The notes under the pieces are model-generated. The model saw only the letters and a list, made by a program, of their open reading frames with translations. It made no database searches and was not told the DNA's origin. Below, in pieces: positions 33,397 to 45,556 of a stretch of 64,000 bases of DNA. The stretch's first letter is position 1. Every line of letters starts with the position of its first letter. Source of the DNA: Brevundimonas vesicularis (GTDB taxonomy: Bacteria; Pseudomonadota; Alphaproteobacteria; Caulobacterales; Caulobacteraceae); assembly GCF_027105095.1 (NCBI RefSeq), contig NZ_CP114278.1, positions 1,860,001-1,924,000 on the forward strand. Direction: 5' to 3'. Both the position numbers and the translations under genes were made by a program.

Positions 33397-33756
33397 ATGG
33401 CCCGCGTCACCGTCGAAGACTGCATCGAGAAGGTTCCGAACCGCTTTGGTCTGGTGCTGATGGCTGGCCACCGCGCCCGCAGCATCGCCAACGGCGCCGC
33501 CCTGACGATCGACCGCGACAACGACAAGAACCCTGTCGTCGCCCTGCGCGAGATCGCCGACGACACCGTCGTGCCGGACGAGCTGCGCGAGACCATCATC
33601 ACCACGCTGCAACGCGTCGATGAGCGGACGGAAGCCGAGGACGAGGCGGAAACGGTCGCCCTGCTGGCCTCGCCGCAGCACATGAACATGGCCGAGGCGG
33701 AACTGATCCGCGCCCTGCAAAGCGACCGCGACGGCGGTCAGGAGGAGCGGTACTGA
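33397..33756 (+). CDS. rpoZ: RNA polymerase omega subunit
   Basis: A 119-residue protein with the omega core: [28 protein letters not shown] (1-28) and [11 protein letters not shown] (about 48-58). The C-terminal extension of about 60 residues is typical of alphaproteobacteria. Omega chaperones the beta' subunit and forms part of the ppGpp site; the ppGpp synthetase gene follows directly, overlapping by a CTGA sequence. A GGAGGAG in its last codons looks like the ribosome-binding site for rsh. Confidence 0.97.
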   Translation: MARVTVEDCIEKVPNRFGLVLMAGHRARSIANGAALTIDRDNDKNPVVALREIADDTVVPDELRETIITTLQRVDERTEAEDEAETVALLASPQHMNMAEAELIRALQSDRDGGQEERY

Positions 33757-36050
33757 CGCCCGAGGGAGCCCCTGGCGTCACTATCCTGCCGGCGCGGACC
33801 GAGACGGTTCCGCCGGCGCCCCAAGCTGCAAACAAAAACGACCCCCAGACGGCGCTCGTCGATCCGGCGCCGCAGCCCAAGCGCGCGCCGATCCTGCGCC
33901 AGTTTGAACTGATCGAGGCCGTCAAGGCCTATGACCCCACCGCCGATGAAGCGCTTCTGAACCGCGCCTACGTCTATGCGATGAAGATGCACGGCTCGCA
34001 GTTGCGAGCCTCGGGCGATCCCTATTTCGCCCACCCGATTCAGGTCGCGGGGATACTGACCGACTACAAACTCGACACCGCCACCATCGTCACCGCCCTT
34101 TTGCACGACGTGGTTGAGGACACGACCGCGACACGTGACGACATCGCCGGCATGTTCGGTGAAGAGGTCGCGGTCCTGGTCGAGGGCGTGACCAAACTGT
34201 CGCGGCTGGAGCTTCAGGCCGAACACACGCGCCAAGCCGAGAACCTGCGCAAGTTCATCCTGGCCATCAGCCGTGACGTGCGGGTGCTGCTGGTCAAGCT
34301 GGCCGACCGTCTGCACAACATGCGCACGCTCCAGTTCGTGAAGCCGGAGAAGCGCGAGCGGATCAGCCGCGAAACGCTTGAAGTCTATGCGCCCCTGGGC
34401 CGGTCGATCGGAATCCACTCGATCGCGTCCGAGCTGGAAGAACTAGCCTTCACCCATCTGAACCCGACGGCCAAGACCGCCATCGAGCGGCGGCTGGAGG
34501 CGTTGAAGCTGGAGCATGGTCGCGCCATCGACGGCGTGGCGAGCGAGGTCGAGCGCGTCCTGTCCGAGGCGGGCCTGAAGGCCAGTGTCTATGGCCGGCA
34601 GAAGACGCCCTATTCGATCTGGCGCAAACTGCAGCGCAAGTCGGTCGGCTTTTCGTCCCTGTCCGACATCTACGGCTTCCGCGTGATCGTCGAGGCGGAG
34701 GACGACTGCTACCGCGCACTGGGCGTGATCCACCGCGAATGGCCGATGGTGCCCGAGCGGTTCAAGGATTTCATCTCGACGCCCAAGTCGAACAACTATC
34801 GCTCGCTGCACACGACCGTCGTCGGCCCCCGGGGCCTGCGGATCGAGATGCAGATCCGCACCGAGGACATGGACCGGATCGCCGAGGACGGGGTCGCCGC
34901 CCACTGGCGCTACAAGAACCATTCCTATGGCTTCGACCGTGAGGCGATGGAACAGGGCGGCGGGCGTGACCCGCTTCAGAACCTGCGTCACCTGGTTCAG
35001 GTGATCGAGCACGGCGAGGGCGGCGAAGACTGGGTCGAGCACGCCAAGCTCGAAATGTATCTGGACCAGGTTTTCGTCTTCACGCCGAAGGGGCAACTCG
35101 TCACCCTGCCGCGCGGGGGAATGCCTCTGGACTTCGCCTATGCCGTCCACACCGAGGTCGGGGATACGGCCGTCGGGGTCAAGGTCAACGGCGAGCTGAA
35201 GCCCATGCGGACGCCGCTCCAGAACGGCGACGTGGTCGAGATCATTCGCGGCTCCAAGCGCGAAGTGCCTGCCGACTGGCGCAGTTTGACGGTGACGGGC
35301 CGGGCCCGCTCGGCCATTCGCCGCCATATCCGCACCTCCGAGCGTGAAGAGTTCATCAAGCTGGGCCGCGTCGCGCTGGATCAGACCCTGGGCCGGGTCG
35401 ACAAGACCCTGACCGACGTGTCGCTGAAGCCGGTTCTGGAGTTGCTGGCGGTCGCGAGCGACGACGATCTGTTCGAAGGCTTGGGTCGCGGGCGGTTGTC
35501 GCCGACGACGGCGGCCGAAATCCTGTTCCCCGCGCTGAAGGGTCGGCTGAAGGCCGGACCCGAGAAGCAGCGCATCGAGGGCGAGAAGGCGCGGCTGTTC
35601 GTGCGCGGCGGCGGGCTGACGCCCGGCGTTTCGGTGCATTTTGGTCAATGCTGCACGCCCGTTCCGGGCGACCGGATCGTGGGCATTCTGGAGCCGGAAG
35701 CTGGCCTGACCGTCCACACCATTGATTGCCAGACCCTGGCCGCCTTCGCCGATGACGATTCGGTGTGGCATGACCTGCAATGGACGCCTCAGGCCGAAAC
35801 GGACGCGGTCGCCGCCGCCCGGATTCGCGCGACGATCCGCAATGCGCCGGGCGTGCTGGGTCAGGTCACCACTTTGATCGGCGAGGCCGGCGGCAACATC
35901 ATTAACCTGTCGATGGCGCACCGTCAGCAGGATTTCTTCGACGTGGACGTGGATGTCGAGGTCGAAGACGCCAAGCACGCCACCACGATCATGGCGGCGC
36001 TGAGGGCCAATCCGTCGGTCGATTCCGTCGAGCGCGCGCGCGGCGAATGA
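33753..36050 (+). CDS. rsh: Bifunctional (p)ppGpp synthetase/hydrolase, Rel/SpoT (probable CTG start)
   Basis: Rsh protein: the HD hydrolase region holds LLHDVVED (about 117-124), the synthetase region starts near [17 protein letters not shown] (about 281), TGS starts near [10 protein letters not shown] (about 441), and ACT covers about 691-765. The first ATG in frame is at 33981 (MKMHGSQL), but this would cut off the first HD helix. No ATG, GTG or TTG lies between an in-frame stop at 33621 and 33981. CTG at 33753 has GGAGGAG five bases before it and overlaps the rpoZ stop (CTGA), giving 765 residues. It makes and degrades ppGpp. Confidence 0.9.
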   Translation: MTPEGAPGVTILPARTETVPPAPQAANKNDPQTALVDPAPQPKRAPILRQFELIEAVKAYDPTADEALLNRAYVYAMKMHGSQLRASGDPYFAHPIQVAGILTDYKLDTATIVTALLHDVVEDTTATRDDIAGMFGEEVAVLVEGVTKLSRLELQAEHTRQAENLRKFILAISRDVRVLLVKLADRLHNMRTLQFVKPEKRERISRETLEVYAPLGRSIGIHSIASELEELAFTHLNPTAKTAIERRLEALKLEHGRAIDGVASEVERVLSEAGLKASVYGRQKTPYSIWRKLQRKSVGFSSLSDIYGFRVIVEAEDDCYRALGVIHREWPMVPERFKDFISTPKSNNYRSLHTTVVGPRGLRIEMQIRTEDMDRIAEDGVAAHWRYKNHSYGFDREAMEQGGGRDPLQNLRHLVQVIEHGEGGEDWVEHAKLEMYLDQVFVFTPKGQLVTLPRGGMPLDFAYAVHTEVGDTAVGVKVNGELKPMRTPLQNGDVVEIIRGSKREVPADWRSLTVTGRARSAIRRHIRTSEREEFIKLGRVALDQTLGRVDKTLTDVSLKPVLELLAVASDDDLFEGLGRGRLSPTTAAEILFPALKGRLKAGPEKQRIEGEKARLFVRGGGLTPGVSVHFGQCCTPVPGDRIVGILEPEAGLTVHTIDCQTLAAFADDDSVWHDLQWTPQAETDAVAAARIRATIRNAPGVLGQVTTLIGEAGGNIINLSMAHRQQDFFDVDVDVEVEDAKHATTIMAALRANPSVDSVERARGE

Positions 36051-36805
36051 GCGACCCGGTAAAGCCGAACGCGGCGCAGATGGCTTCGCCGTCCTATCGC
36101 ATGGCGGCGATGGATCAGGACTTCCTGCTGGGCGATTCGATGCGCGGCGTGCGGTTCCTGATGGAATACGCCAAGCCTGAGGAGGCGTTGAGGGCCTGGG
36201 GCGTGCGCTCGACCCTCGTCGTGTTCGGCAGCGCGCGCGTCCGTGAAGGGCACCGTTGGTATGAAGAGGCGCGCGCCTTTGGTCGACTGGCGTCCGAGCG
36301 GGGCGGGGCCTTGAGAGGTCGCGTCGGCGAACCCCGCGACAATGTCATCGCCACCGGCGGCGGCCCGGGGATCATGGAAGCGGCCAACCGCGGAGCCGTG
36401 GACGCGGGCGCGCCGTCGGTCGGTTTCAACATCACTCTGCCGCATGAGCAGGAGCCGAACGCCTACTCGACGCCGGAGCTGACGTTCCGTTTCCACTATT
36501 TCGCGATGCGGAAGATGCATCTGGCGATGCGCGCCAATGCGTTGGTGGTGTTTCCCGGCGGCTTCGGCACCTTCGACGAGATGTTCGAGATGCTGACCTT
36601 GCGCCAGACGAAGAAGGCGCCGCCGGTTCCGGTCGTTCTGGTGGACAAGGCCTACTGGACCTCGGTGATCGGTTTCGACGCCCTGGTAGAACATGGAATG
36701 ATCGCCGCGTCTGACCTGGACCTGATCGGTTTCGCCGAGGACGCGGAGGGCGTCTGGGCCGAACTGCTCGCGCGCGGGCTTCGGCCGAACGAAAACATCG
36801 AATGA
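36047..36805 (+). CDS. LOG/TIGR00730-family Rossmann protein
   Basis: A 252-residue protein with the two family motifs GGGPGIMEAANRGA (about 104-117) and PGGFGTFDEMFE (about 166-177), the substrate site of cytokinin-riboside 5'-monophosphate phosphoribohydrolases. In bacteria these act on AMP-like nucleotides or are uncharacterised. The start overlaps the rsh stop (ATGA), so the gene is read with rpoZ-rsh. Confidence 0.87.
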   Translation: MSDPVKPNAAQMASPSYRMAAMDQDFLLGDSMRGVRFLMEYAKPEEALRAWGVRSTLVVFGSARVREGHRWYEEARAFGRLASERGGALRGRVGEPRDNVIATGGGPGIMEAANRGAVDAGAPSVGFNITLPHEQEPNAYSTPELTFRFHYFAMRKMHLAMRANALVVFPGGFGTFDEMFEMLTLRQTKKAPPVPVVLVDKAYWTSVIGFDALVEHGMIAASDLDLIGFAEDAEGVWAELLARGLRPNENIE

Positions 36806-36855
36806 AGCGTCGCCGCAGGGTTCATCCGCGCGCGATCCGGGTCTAGAACCCTGTG

Positions 36856-37440
36856 ATGAACACTGAAGACGTCCTCAACGAGTTTCGTGGCGCCGGCGCC
36901 CTGCGCGAAGGCCATTTCGTCCTGTCGTCGGGTCTGCACAGCCCGGTCTTCCTGCAGAAAAACCTGGTCTTCATGGACGGCGCGCGCTGCGAGCGGTTGT
37001 GCAAGGCGCTGGCGGACAAGATCACGGCCACGGTCGGCCCGGTCGATGTCGCCATATCGCCGGCTGTAGGCGGCATCATCCCCGGTTACGAGACGGCCAA
37101 ACACCTGAAGGTCCGTTCGATGTATGTCGAGCGCGAAGGCGGTTCGTTCAAACTGCGTCGCGGCTTCTCGGTCGAGCCGGGTGAGAAGGTCGTCATGGTC
37201 GAGGATATCGTCACGACCGGCCTGTCGTCGCGCGAATGCATCGCCGCCATCCAGGCCGCCGGTGGCGAGGTGATCGCCGCCGCCTGTATCGTCGATCGGT
37301 CGGGCGGCAAGGCGGATGTGGGCGTGCCGCTGATCGCCCTGGCGTCGCTGGACGTGCCCGCTTACCCAGCCGACGCTCTTCCGCCTGAGTTGGCCGCGCT
37401 TCCGGTGGAAGATCCCGGCAGCCGCAGATTGTCGAAATAG
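36856..37440 (+). CDS. pyrE: Orotate phosphoribosyltransferase
   Basis: A 194-residue type I PRTase (a GTG at 36853 would add one residue). The PRPP loop is [17 protein letters not shown] (about 114-130). It turns orotate and PRPP into OMP in pyrimidine synthesis. A TCTAGAAC element at 36842-36849 resembles a Caulobacter -10 box but is only 7 bases from the start, so it is not called. It starts the pyrE-pdxJ-acpS-lepB-rnc-era series. Confidence 0.96.
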   Translation: MNTEDVLNEFRGAGALREGHFVLSSGLHSPVFLQKNLVFMDGARCERLCKALADKITATVGPVDVAISPAVGGIIPGYETAKHLKVRSMYVEREGGSFKLRRGFSVEPGEKVVMVEDIVTTGLSSRECIAAIQAAGGEVIAAACIVDRSGGKADVGVPLIALASLDVPAYPADALPPELAALPVEDPGSRRLSK

Positions 37441-37444
37441 AGCC

Positions 37445-38185
37445 ATGCGGGAAGGGGTCAGGCTGGGCGTCAACATCGACCACGTCGCCACGGTGCGAAA
37501 CGCACGCGGCGGCTCTCATCCCGATCCGGCGCGCGCGGCCGAGGCGGCGCTGGCGGCCGGCGCCGACGGTATCACCGCTCACCTGCGCGAAGATCGACGC
37601 CACATCACCGACGCCGACATCGATGTGTTGAGCGCCCTGTGCGCCCGCGCCGGCAAGCCGCTGAATCTGGAAATGGCGGTGACGGACGAGATGCTGGCCA
37701 TCGCCCTGCGTCACAAGCCGCACGCCGCCTGTCTGGTGCCCGAGCGGCGCGAGGAGATCACGACCGAAGGCGGTCTGGCGGTCGCCGGTCACGAAGGACG
37801 GATCGCGCCTGTGGTCAAGGCGCTGGCGGACGCCGGCATCCGGGGTTCGCTCTTCATCGAACCGTCCGAAGCGCAGGTCGAGGCCGCCGCCGCCGTCGGC
37901 GCCCAGGTGGTCGAATTCCACACCGGTCGCTACTGCGACTTGACCGATCCGGCAGAGCGGGAGGTCGAGTTCGAACGCCTCGCCGCAGCCGCAGCCCAGG
38001 CCGACATCCTGGGGCTCGAGGTCCATGCAGGCCACGGGCTGGACTACAACACGGCCCCGCGCATGCTGGCGATCTCAGAAATCCGCGAGTTGAACATCGG
38101 TCATTTCCTGATCGGCGACTCGATCTTCATCGGCCTGGACGGGGCGATCCGCCGGATGCGGGCCGCGATGGATGCGGCCAAATGA
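37445..38185 (+). CDS. pdxJ: Pyridoxine 5'-phosphate synthase
   Basis: A 246-residue TIM barrel. [18 protein letters not shown] (about 5-22) is the N-terminal signature, [16 protein letters not shown] (about 98-113) binds phosphate, and [14 protein letters not shown] (about 189-202) is conserved. It joins 3-amino-2-oxopropyl phosphate with deoxyxylulose phosphate to make PNP. Its stop overlaps the acpS start (ATGA). Confidence 0.97.
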   Translation: MREGVRLGVNIDHVATVRNARGGSHPDPARAAEAALAAGADGITAHLREDRRHITDADIDVLSALCARAGKPLNLEMAVTDEMLAIALRHKPHAACLVPERREEITTEGGLAVAGHEGRIAPVVKALADAGIRGSLFIEPSEAQVEAAAAVGAQVVEFHTGRYCDLTDPAEREVEFERLAAAAAQADILGLEVHAGHGLDYNTAPRMLAISEIRELNIGHFLIGDSIFIGLDGAIRRMRAAMDAAK

Positions 38186-38583
38186 TCATTGGCGTCGGCG
38201 CGGATCTGTCGGACATCCGTCGCATCCAGGCGTCTCTTGATCGGTTTGGGGATCGCTTCAAGGCCCGCTGCTTTACCGAGTTGGAACGCACCCGCTCGGA
38301 TCGGAAACCGGACCCGGCTTGGAGCTACGCCAAACGGTTCGCCGCCAAGGAGGCCTGCGCCAAGGCCTTGGGCACAGGCATGCGCGCCGATGTCTATTGG
38401 CGCGACATGGGGGTGGTGAACCTGCGGTCGGGTCAGCCGACGATGGCGCTGACCGGCCATGCGGCTGAGCATCTGGCGCGTCTGACGCCAGCCGGACACG
38501 AGGCGAAAATCCACCTGACGCTGAGCGACGAACATCCCTATGCGCTCGCCTTCGTGGTGATCGAAGCCTTGCCGCAGTCGTAA
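38182..38583 (+). CDS. acpS: Holo-[acyl-carrier-protein] synthase
   Basis: A 133-residue enzyme starting at the ATG that overlaps the pdxJ stop. [13 protein letters not shown] (about 4-16) carries the Mg-binding aspartate, and [13 protein letters not shown] (about 52-64) has the catalytic Glu and Lys. It transfers the phosphopantetheine arm from CoA to ACP and so supports fatty acid synthesis. Confidence 0.96.
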   Translation: MIIGVGADLSDIRRIQASLDRFGDRFKARCFTELERTRSDRKPDPAWSYAKRFAAKEACAKALGTGMRADVYWRDMGVVNLRSGQPTMALTGHAAEHLARLTPAGHEAKIHLTLSDEHPYALAFVVIEALPQS

Positions 38584-38638
38584 TCAGGTTATAGGCGTGC
38601 GCGATGACCGCGCGGACGCGGCGAGGATGCCTGATCGC

Positions 38639-39532
38639 ATGAGCGAAGACCAAAAGCCCGACGACGCCAATCGCGACGCCACCCCCGAAGAACGATTTGC
38701 GGCCTCGGAGGCGGACGCTCCGGTCAAGTCGGTGCAAGAGCCGACAACGGCGAACCAGAAGGTCTATGCCAAGACCCCCAAGGGCGGCGACAAGGCGACC
38801 TCGGCGGCCAGCGAGACCGGCGAAATCTTCAAGACCATCGTCTTCGCCCTGCTGATCGCGATGGTGCTGCGGATCTTCCTGTTCCAGCCCTTCACCATCC
38901 CTTCGGCCTCGATGGAGCCGAACCTGTACGAAGGCGACTATATCGTCGTCTCCAAGTGGTCGTATGGCTTCTCCAAACACTCGATCCCGTTCAGCCCGCC
39001 GCTGTTCGACGGCCGGATCATGGGCTCGGCGCCCAAGCGCGGCGACATTGTCGTGTTCAAACTGCCGCGCGACAACAAGACCGACTTCATCAAGCGCGTG
39101 ATCGGCCTGCCCGGCGACCGCATCCAGATGATCGCCAACAAGCTGTATATCAACGACAAGCCGGTACAGGACGTCGTCGTCAGCGAGCAGGAGATCAACG
39201 ACATCTTCGGCCCGCGCCCGGTGACGGAGGTCCGCGAGACCCTGCCGGAAGGCAAGAGCTTCATGACCCAGGACTTCGGTCCCGGAAACGACCTGGACGA
39301 CACCCCGGTCTATGAGGTCCCGGCCGGCCATTACTTCATGATGGGCGACAACCGCGACAACTCGATCGACAGCCGTGTCGAACAGTCCAGCGGCGTGGGC
39401 ATGGTCCCGGCCGAAAACCTGGTCGGCAAGGCGCAGATCATCCTGTTCTCGTGGAAGTCCGGTTCGTCGCTGTGGAACCCTGTCAGCTGGTTCAACGTGC
39501 GGCTCGACCGGTTCTTCAACGTCCTCCACTGA
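38639..39532 (+). CDS. lepB: Signal peptidase I
   Basis: I place the start at the ATG at 38639 (297 residues); GTG at 38597 is possible. A charged N-terminal region (about 60 residues) precedes one membrane helix (about 64-82). The nucleophile is Ser91 in PSASMEP and the general base is Lys152 in IKRVIGLPGD. The C-terminal MMGDNRDNSIDSR box is conserved. It cleaves signal peptides at the outer face of the inner membrane. Its stop overlaps the rnc start (TGATG). Confidence 0.95.
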   Translation: MSEDQKPDDANRDATPEERFAASEADAPVKSVQEPTTANQKVYAKTPKGGDKATSAASETGEIFKTIVFALLIAMVLRIFLFQPFTIPSASMEPNLYEGDYIVVSKWSYGFSKHSIPFSPPLFDGRIMGSAPKRGDIVVFKLPRDNKTDFIKRVIGLPGDRIQMIANKLYINDKPVQDVVVSEQEINDIFGPRPVTEVRETLPEGKSFMTQDFGPGNDLDDTPVYEVPAGHYFMMGDNRDNSIDSRVEQSSGVGMVPAENLVGKAQIILFSWKSGSSLWNPVSWFNVRLDRFFNVLH

Positions 39533-40242
39533 TGGCCAATCTGAGAGCCGAAGCGGTCGCGGCGCTGGAAACGCGCCTGGGACACAGGTTCAAGGACAAG
39601 GCCCTGCTGGAGCGCGCCCTGACCCACGCCAGCGTGGGCGAGGGAGCGCCGGTCGGCGCCCACGGTCCACGCGACAACGAGCGGCTGGAATTCCTGGGCG
39701 ACCGGGTGCTGGGTCTGCTGGTCGCCGAACGCCTGTCGGTCCAGTTCCCGACGGCGGATGAAGGCCAGCTGTCGTCGAGCCTGCACGCCTTGGTCGACAA
39801 GGGCGCCTGCGCCCGCGTAGGCGAAGCCCTGGGCGTGGGGCCGGCGCTGCGGCTGTCGTCCGGCGAGACCAAGACCGGCGGGCGCCGCAAGGCCGGCGTC
39901 ATCGCCGATGCGGTCGAGGCCATATTAGCGGCCGTCTATCTGGACGGCGGGCTGGATGCCGCCAGGGCCGTATTCGAACGGGCCTGGTCCGACGAACTGT
40001 CGGCGCCGCCGTCCCGCACCGTGACCAATCCGAAATCGGCGCTTCAGGAGTGGGCGCAGGGGCAAGGCCGACCGCTGCCCACCTATCGCGTTGCCGATCG
40101 GACGGGTTCGGATCATGCGCCCACATTCACTGTCGAAGTGTCCGTGCAGGACGTGCAGCCCTTGACCGCGCAAGGGCGTTCGCGTCAGGAGGCGGAGAAG
40201 GCGGCCGCAACGGCTCTCCTCAAACGTGAAGGCGTCATTTGA
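39532..40242 (+). CDS. rnc: Ribonuclease III
   Basis: A 236-residue protein. The RNase III signature NERLEFLGDRVLG lies at about 48-60 with catalytic Glu and Asp, and DAVEAILAAVYLDGG (about 125-139) gives the second pair. The C-terminal dsRNA-binding domain ends at RQEAEKAAATALL. It processes rRNA and regulatory RNAs. Its stop overlaps a TTG start for era. Confidence 0.96.
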   Translation: MANLRAEAVAALETRLGHRFKDKALLERALTHASVGEGAPVGAHGPRDNERLEFLGDRVLGLLVAERLSVQFPTADEGQLSSSLHALVDKGACARVGEALGVGPALRLSSGETKTGGRRKAGVIADAVEAILAAVYLDGGLDAARAVFERAWSDELSAPPSRTVTNPKSALQEWAQGQGRPLPTYRVADRTGSDHAPTFTVEVSVQDVQPLTAQGRSRQEAEKAAATALLKREGVI

Positions 40243-41186
40243 CCGATATCGAAAACCAGCGCGCAGGCTTTGCCGCCATCATCGGCGCCCCCAACGCCGG
40301 CAAGTCCACGCTGGTGAACCGGCTGACCGGGTCCAAGGTCTCGATCGTCACGCAAAAGGTGCAGACGACGCGCTTTCCGGTGCGCGGCATCGCCATGGAA
40401 GGCGACGCCCAGATCGTGCTGGTGGACACGCCAGGCATCTTCACCCCGCGCCGTCGGCTGGACCGGGCCATGGTCGCCTCGGCCTGGGGCGGCGCGGAAG
40501 ATGCGGATATCGTCGTTCACCTGATCGACGCCCAGTCTCACATCAATGCCGAAGGCCGGGAGGGCACGGCGGCCGATCGTCGCTCAGCCGAGGACACCGA
40601 GACCATCATCGCCAACCTGCAGGCCACCGGGACCAAGGTCGTTCTGGCGCTGAACAAGATCGACGGCATGCGCCGCGACACCCTGCTGGCGCTGTCGCAG
40701 AAGTTGTTCGAAAGCGGCGTCTATTCCGAGGTCTATATGATCTCGGCGGCCAATGGCGACGGCGTGGAGGATTTGAAGCAGCGTCTGGCCCTGTCCATGC
40801 CCAAGGGGCCGTGGCTGTATCCCGAGGATCAGGCCGCAGATGTGCCGGTCCGGGTTCTCGCGGCGGAGATCACGCGCGAGAAGGTCTATCTACGCGTTCA
40901 TGAGGAACTGCCCTATTCGGCCGCCGTCGAGACCACCAGTTTCGAGGACCGCGCCGACGGCTCGGCCCGGATCGAACAGACCATCTATGTCGAGCGCGAG
41001 AGCCAGCGGCCCATCGTCCTGGGCAAGGGCGGCCAAACCCTGAAATGGATTGGCCAGAAGGCGCGCGAGGAGCTGAACGAAATCCTCGGCCGTCAGGTGC
41101 ACCTGTTCTTGACCGTCAAGGTCGATCCGAAATGGCAGGACAGCCGCGCCCTCTATGCGCAGTTCGGTCTGGATTTCGACGTCTGA
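40239..41186 (+). CDS. era: GTPase Era
   Basis: A 315-residue protein with a TTG start overlapping the rnc stop (TTGA). Walker A is GAPNAGKST (about 15-23), G3 is DTPGIF (about 66-71) and G4 is NKID (about 138-141). The C-terminal KH domain contains IVLGKGGQTLKWIGQKAREEL. It helps mature 16S rRNA and the 30S subunit. The rnc-era pair is conserved; recO does not follow directly here. Confidence 0.95.
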   Translation: MTDIENQRAGFAAIIGAPNAGKSTLVNRLTGSKVSIVTQKVQTTRFPVRGIAMEGDAQIVLVDTPGIFTPRRRLDRAMVASAWGGAEDADIVVHLIDAQSHINAEGREGTAADRRSAEDTETIIANLQATGTKVVLALNKIDGMRRDTLLALSQKLFESGVYSEVYMISAANGDGVEDLKQRLALSMPKGPWLYPEDQAADVPVRVLAAEITREKVYLRVHEELPYSAAVETTSFEDRADGSARIEQTIYVERESQRPIVLGKGGQTLKWIGQKAREELNEILGRQVHLFLTVKVDPKWQDSRALYAQFGLDFDV

Positions 41187-41192
41187 GTTCCT

Positions 41193-44295
<3,103 letters not shown>

Positions 44296-44778
44296 ATGTT
44301 CACCGCCTTGATCGCCGCCCTGGCACTGTCGCAAGCCGCGACGCCGGCCCCGACCGACGAGGCGCAGGTGGCGTCGGTGTTGGATCGCCTCAATCAGGCC
44401 TCGTCCACCGCCGACGAAGCGACCTATTTCAGCCTGTTCGCCCCCAATGCCCGCTTCATCGGTACGGACGCAAACGAGCACTGGACGATGGCCCAGTTCC
44501 GCGCCTTCGCCGAGCCGTGGTTCAAACACGACAGCGCCTGGTCGTTTCCAGCGACGTCTCGAACCATCACCATCGCCCCCATCAACTGCCGCTGCATCGC
44601 CTGGTTCGAAGAGAAGCTAGCCAGCCCGTCCTACGGCGAGACGCGCGGCTCGGGCGTCATGCGCCTGACCGATGACGGCTGGAAAATCGAGCAGTATGTG
44701 CTGAGCCTCGCGGTGCCCAACGATAAAGCTGATGCGGTCGTCGCCCTGATCAAAGGTGAGGCGGCGGCCGCGCATTGA
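44296..44778 (+). CDS. Exported NTF2/SnoaL-like protein
   Basis: The ATG at 44296 follows GGGAG, giving 160 residues. A signal peptide (FTALIAALALSQAATPA) precedes a single NTF2-like domain: an N-terminal helix (DEAQVASVLDRLNQASSTADEATYFSLFAPNARFIGTDANEHW) and four strands, with GETRGSGVMRLTDDGWKIEQYVLS at the end. Many such proteins have a small ligand pocket; no catalytic set is evident. recO starts 46 bases downstream. Confidence 0.85.
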   Translation: MFTALIAALALSQAATPAPTDEAQVASVLDRLNQASSTADEATYFSLFAPNARFIGTDANEHWTMAQFRAFAEPWFKHDSAWSFPATSRTITIAPINCRCIAWFEEKLASPSYGETRGSGVMRLTDDGWKIEQYVLSLAVPNDKADAVVALIKGEAAAAH

Positions 44779-44824
44779 GGCGGAACGTATGGCCAACCTC
44801 GTGGGGCCGCGCTAAGCCGTGGCC

Positions 44825-45556
44825 ATGGATTTCCACGAAGAGGCGTTCGTCCTTTCGGCGCGCAGCCACGGCGACACGGGCGCTGTAGTCGATCTGCTGA
44901 CCGAGAACCACGGCAGGCATTTGGCCTATGTGGCGGGCGGAGCGTCGCGCAAGATGAGGCCGTTCCTGCAGGCGGGTGCGCGGGTCGTGGCCGATTACCG
45001 CGCCCGCACCTCGGATAACCTCGGCGCTGTGCGGCTGGAGCCGGTAGGCGAGGGGCCCAGCGCCCTGTTCGACGACGCCCTGGCGCTGACAGGACTGGCG
45101 GCGGCGGCGGGCGTGACGCAAGGCGCGTTGCCGGAGCGTGAACCGCATCCCGGCGTCTTTCTGGCGTTCGAGGCGCTGATGGTGGCGTTCGAAATGCCGG
45201 CGGTCTGGCCTGCGATCTTCGTGCGGTTCGAGGCGGGGCTGCTGGAAGATCTGGGCTTTGGCCTGGACCTGTCCAAATGCGCCGCGACCGGCACGGCCGA
45301 CGACTTGATCTACGTCAGTCCTCGCACCGGCCGGGCGGTCAGCCGCGACGCCGGCGCTCCCTATGCCGACAAGATGCTGACCCTGCCGCCCTTCATGCTG
45401 GGCGCGCAATCCGGTCTGATCGAGGGCGACGTCCGGGCCGGGTTCGACCTGACGGGACATTTCCTGGAGCAGTTCGTCTTCCACCCGCAGAACAAGCCCC
45501 TGCCGCCTGCGCGCGTGTGGATGCTGGACAAGCTGGGCGACGCCGGCCGCCTCTAG
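44825..45556 (+). CDS. recO: DNA repair protein RecO
   Basis: A 243-residue protein from the ATG at 44825 (a GTG at 44819 is the alternative). The N-terminal OB fold is EEAFVLSARSHGDTGAVVDLLTENHGRHLAYVAGG (about 5-40). The helical domain carries FEAGLLEDLGFGLDLSKCAATG (about 136-157), with a cysteine where the zinc region lies. It loads RecA with RecR. Its 3' end overlaps the converging dipZ-like gene by four bases. Confidence 0.93.
   Translation: MDFHEEAFVLSARSHGDTGAVVDLLTENHGRHLAYVAGGASRKMRPFLQAGARVVADYRARTSDNLGAVRLEPVGEGPSALFDDALALTGLAAAAGVTQGALPEREPHPGVFLAFEALMVAFEMPAVWPAIFVRFEAGLLEDLGFGLDLSKCAATGTADDLIYVSPRTGRAVSRDAGAPYADKMLTLPPFMLGAQSGLIEGDVRAGFDLTGHFLEQFVFHPQNKPLPPARVWMLDKLGDAGRL

Noticed and set aside
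34443..35978. 511-codon ORF antisense to rsh
   Set aside because: It mirrors the codon pattern of the high-GC rsh gene and has no domain-like motifs; a shadow frame.
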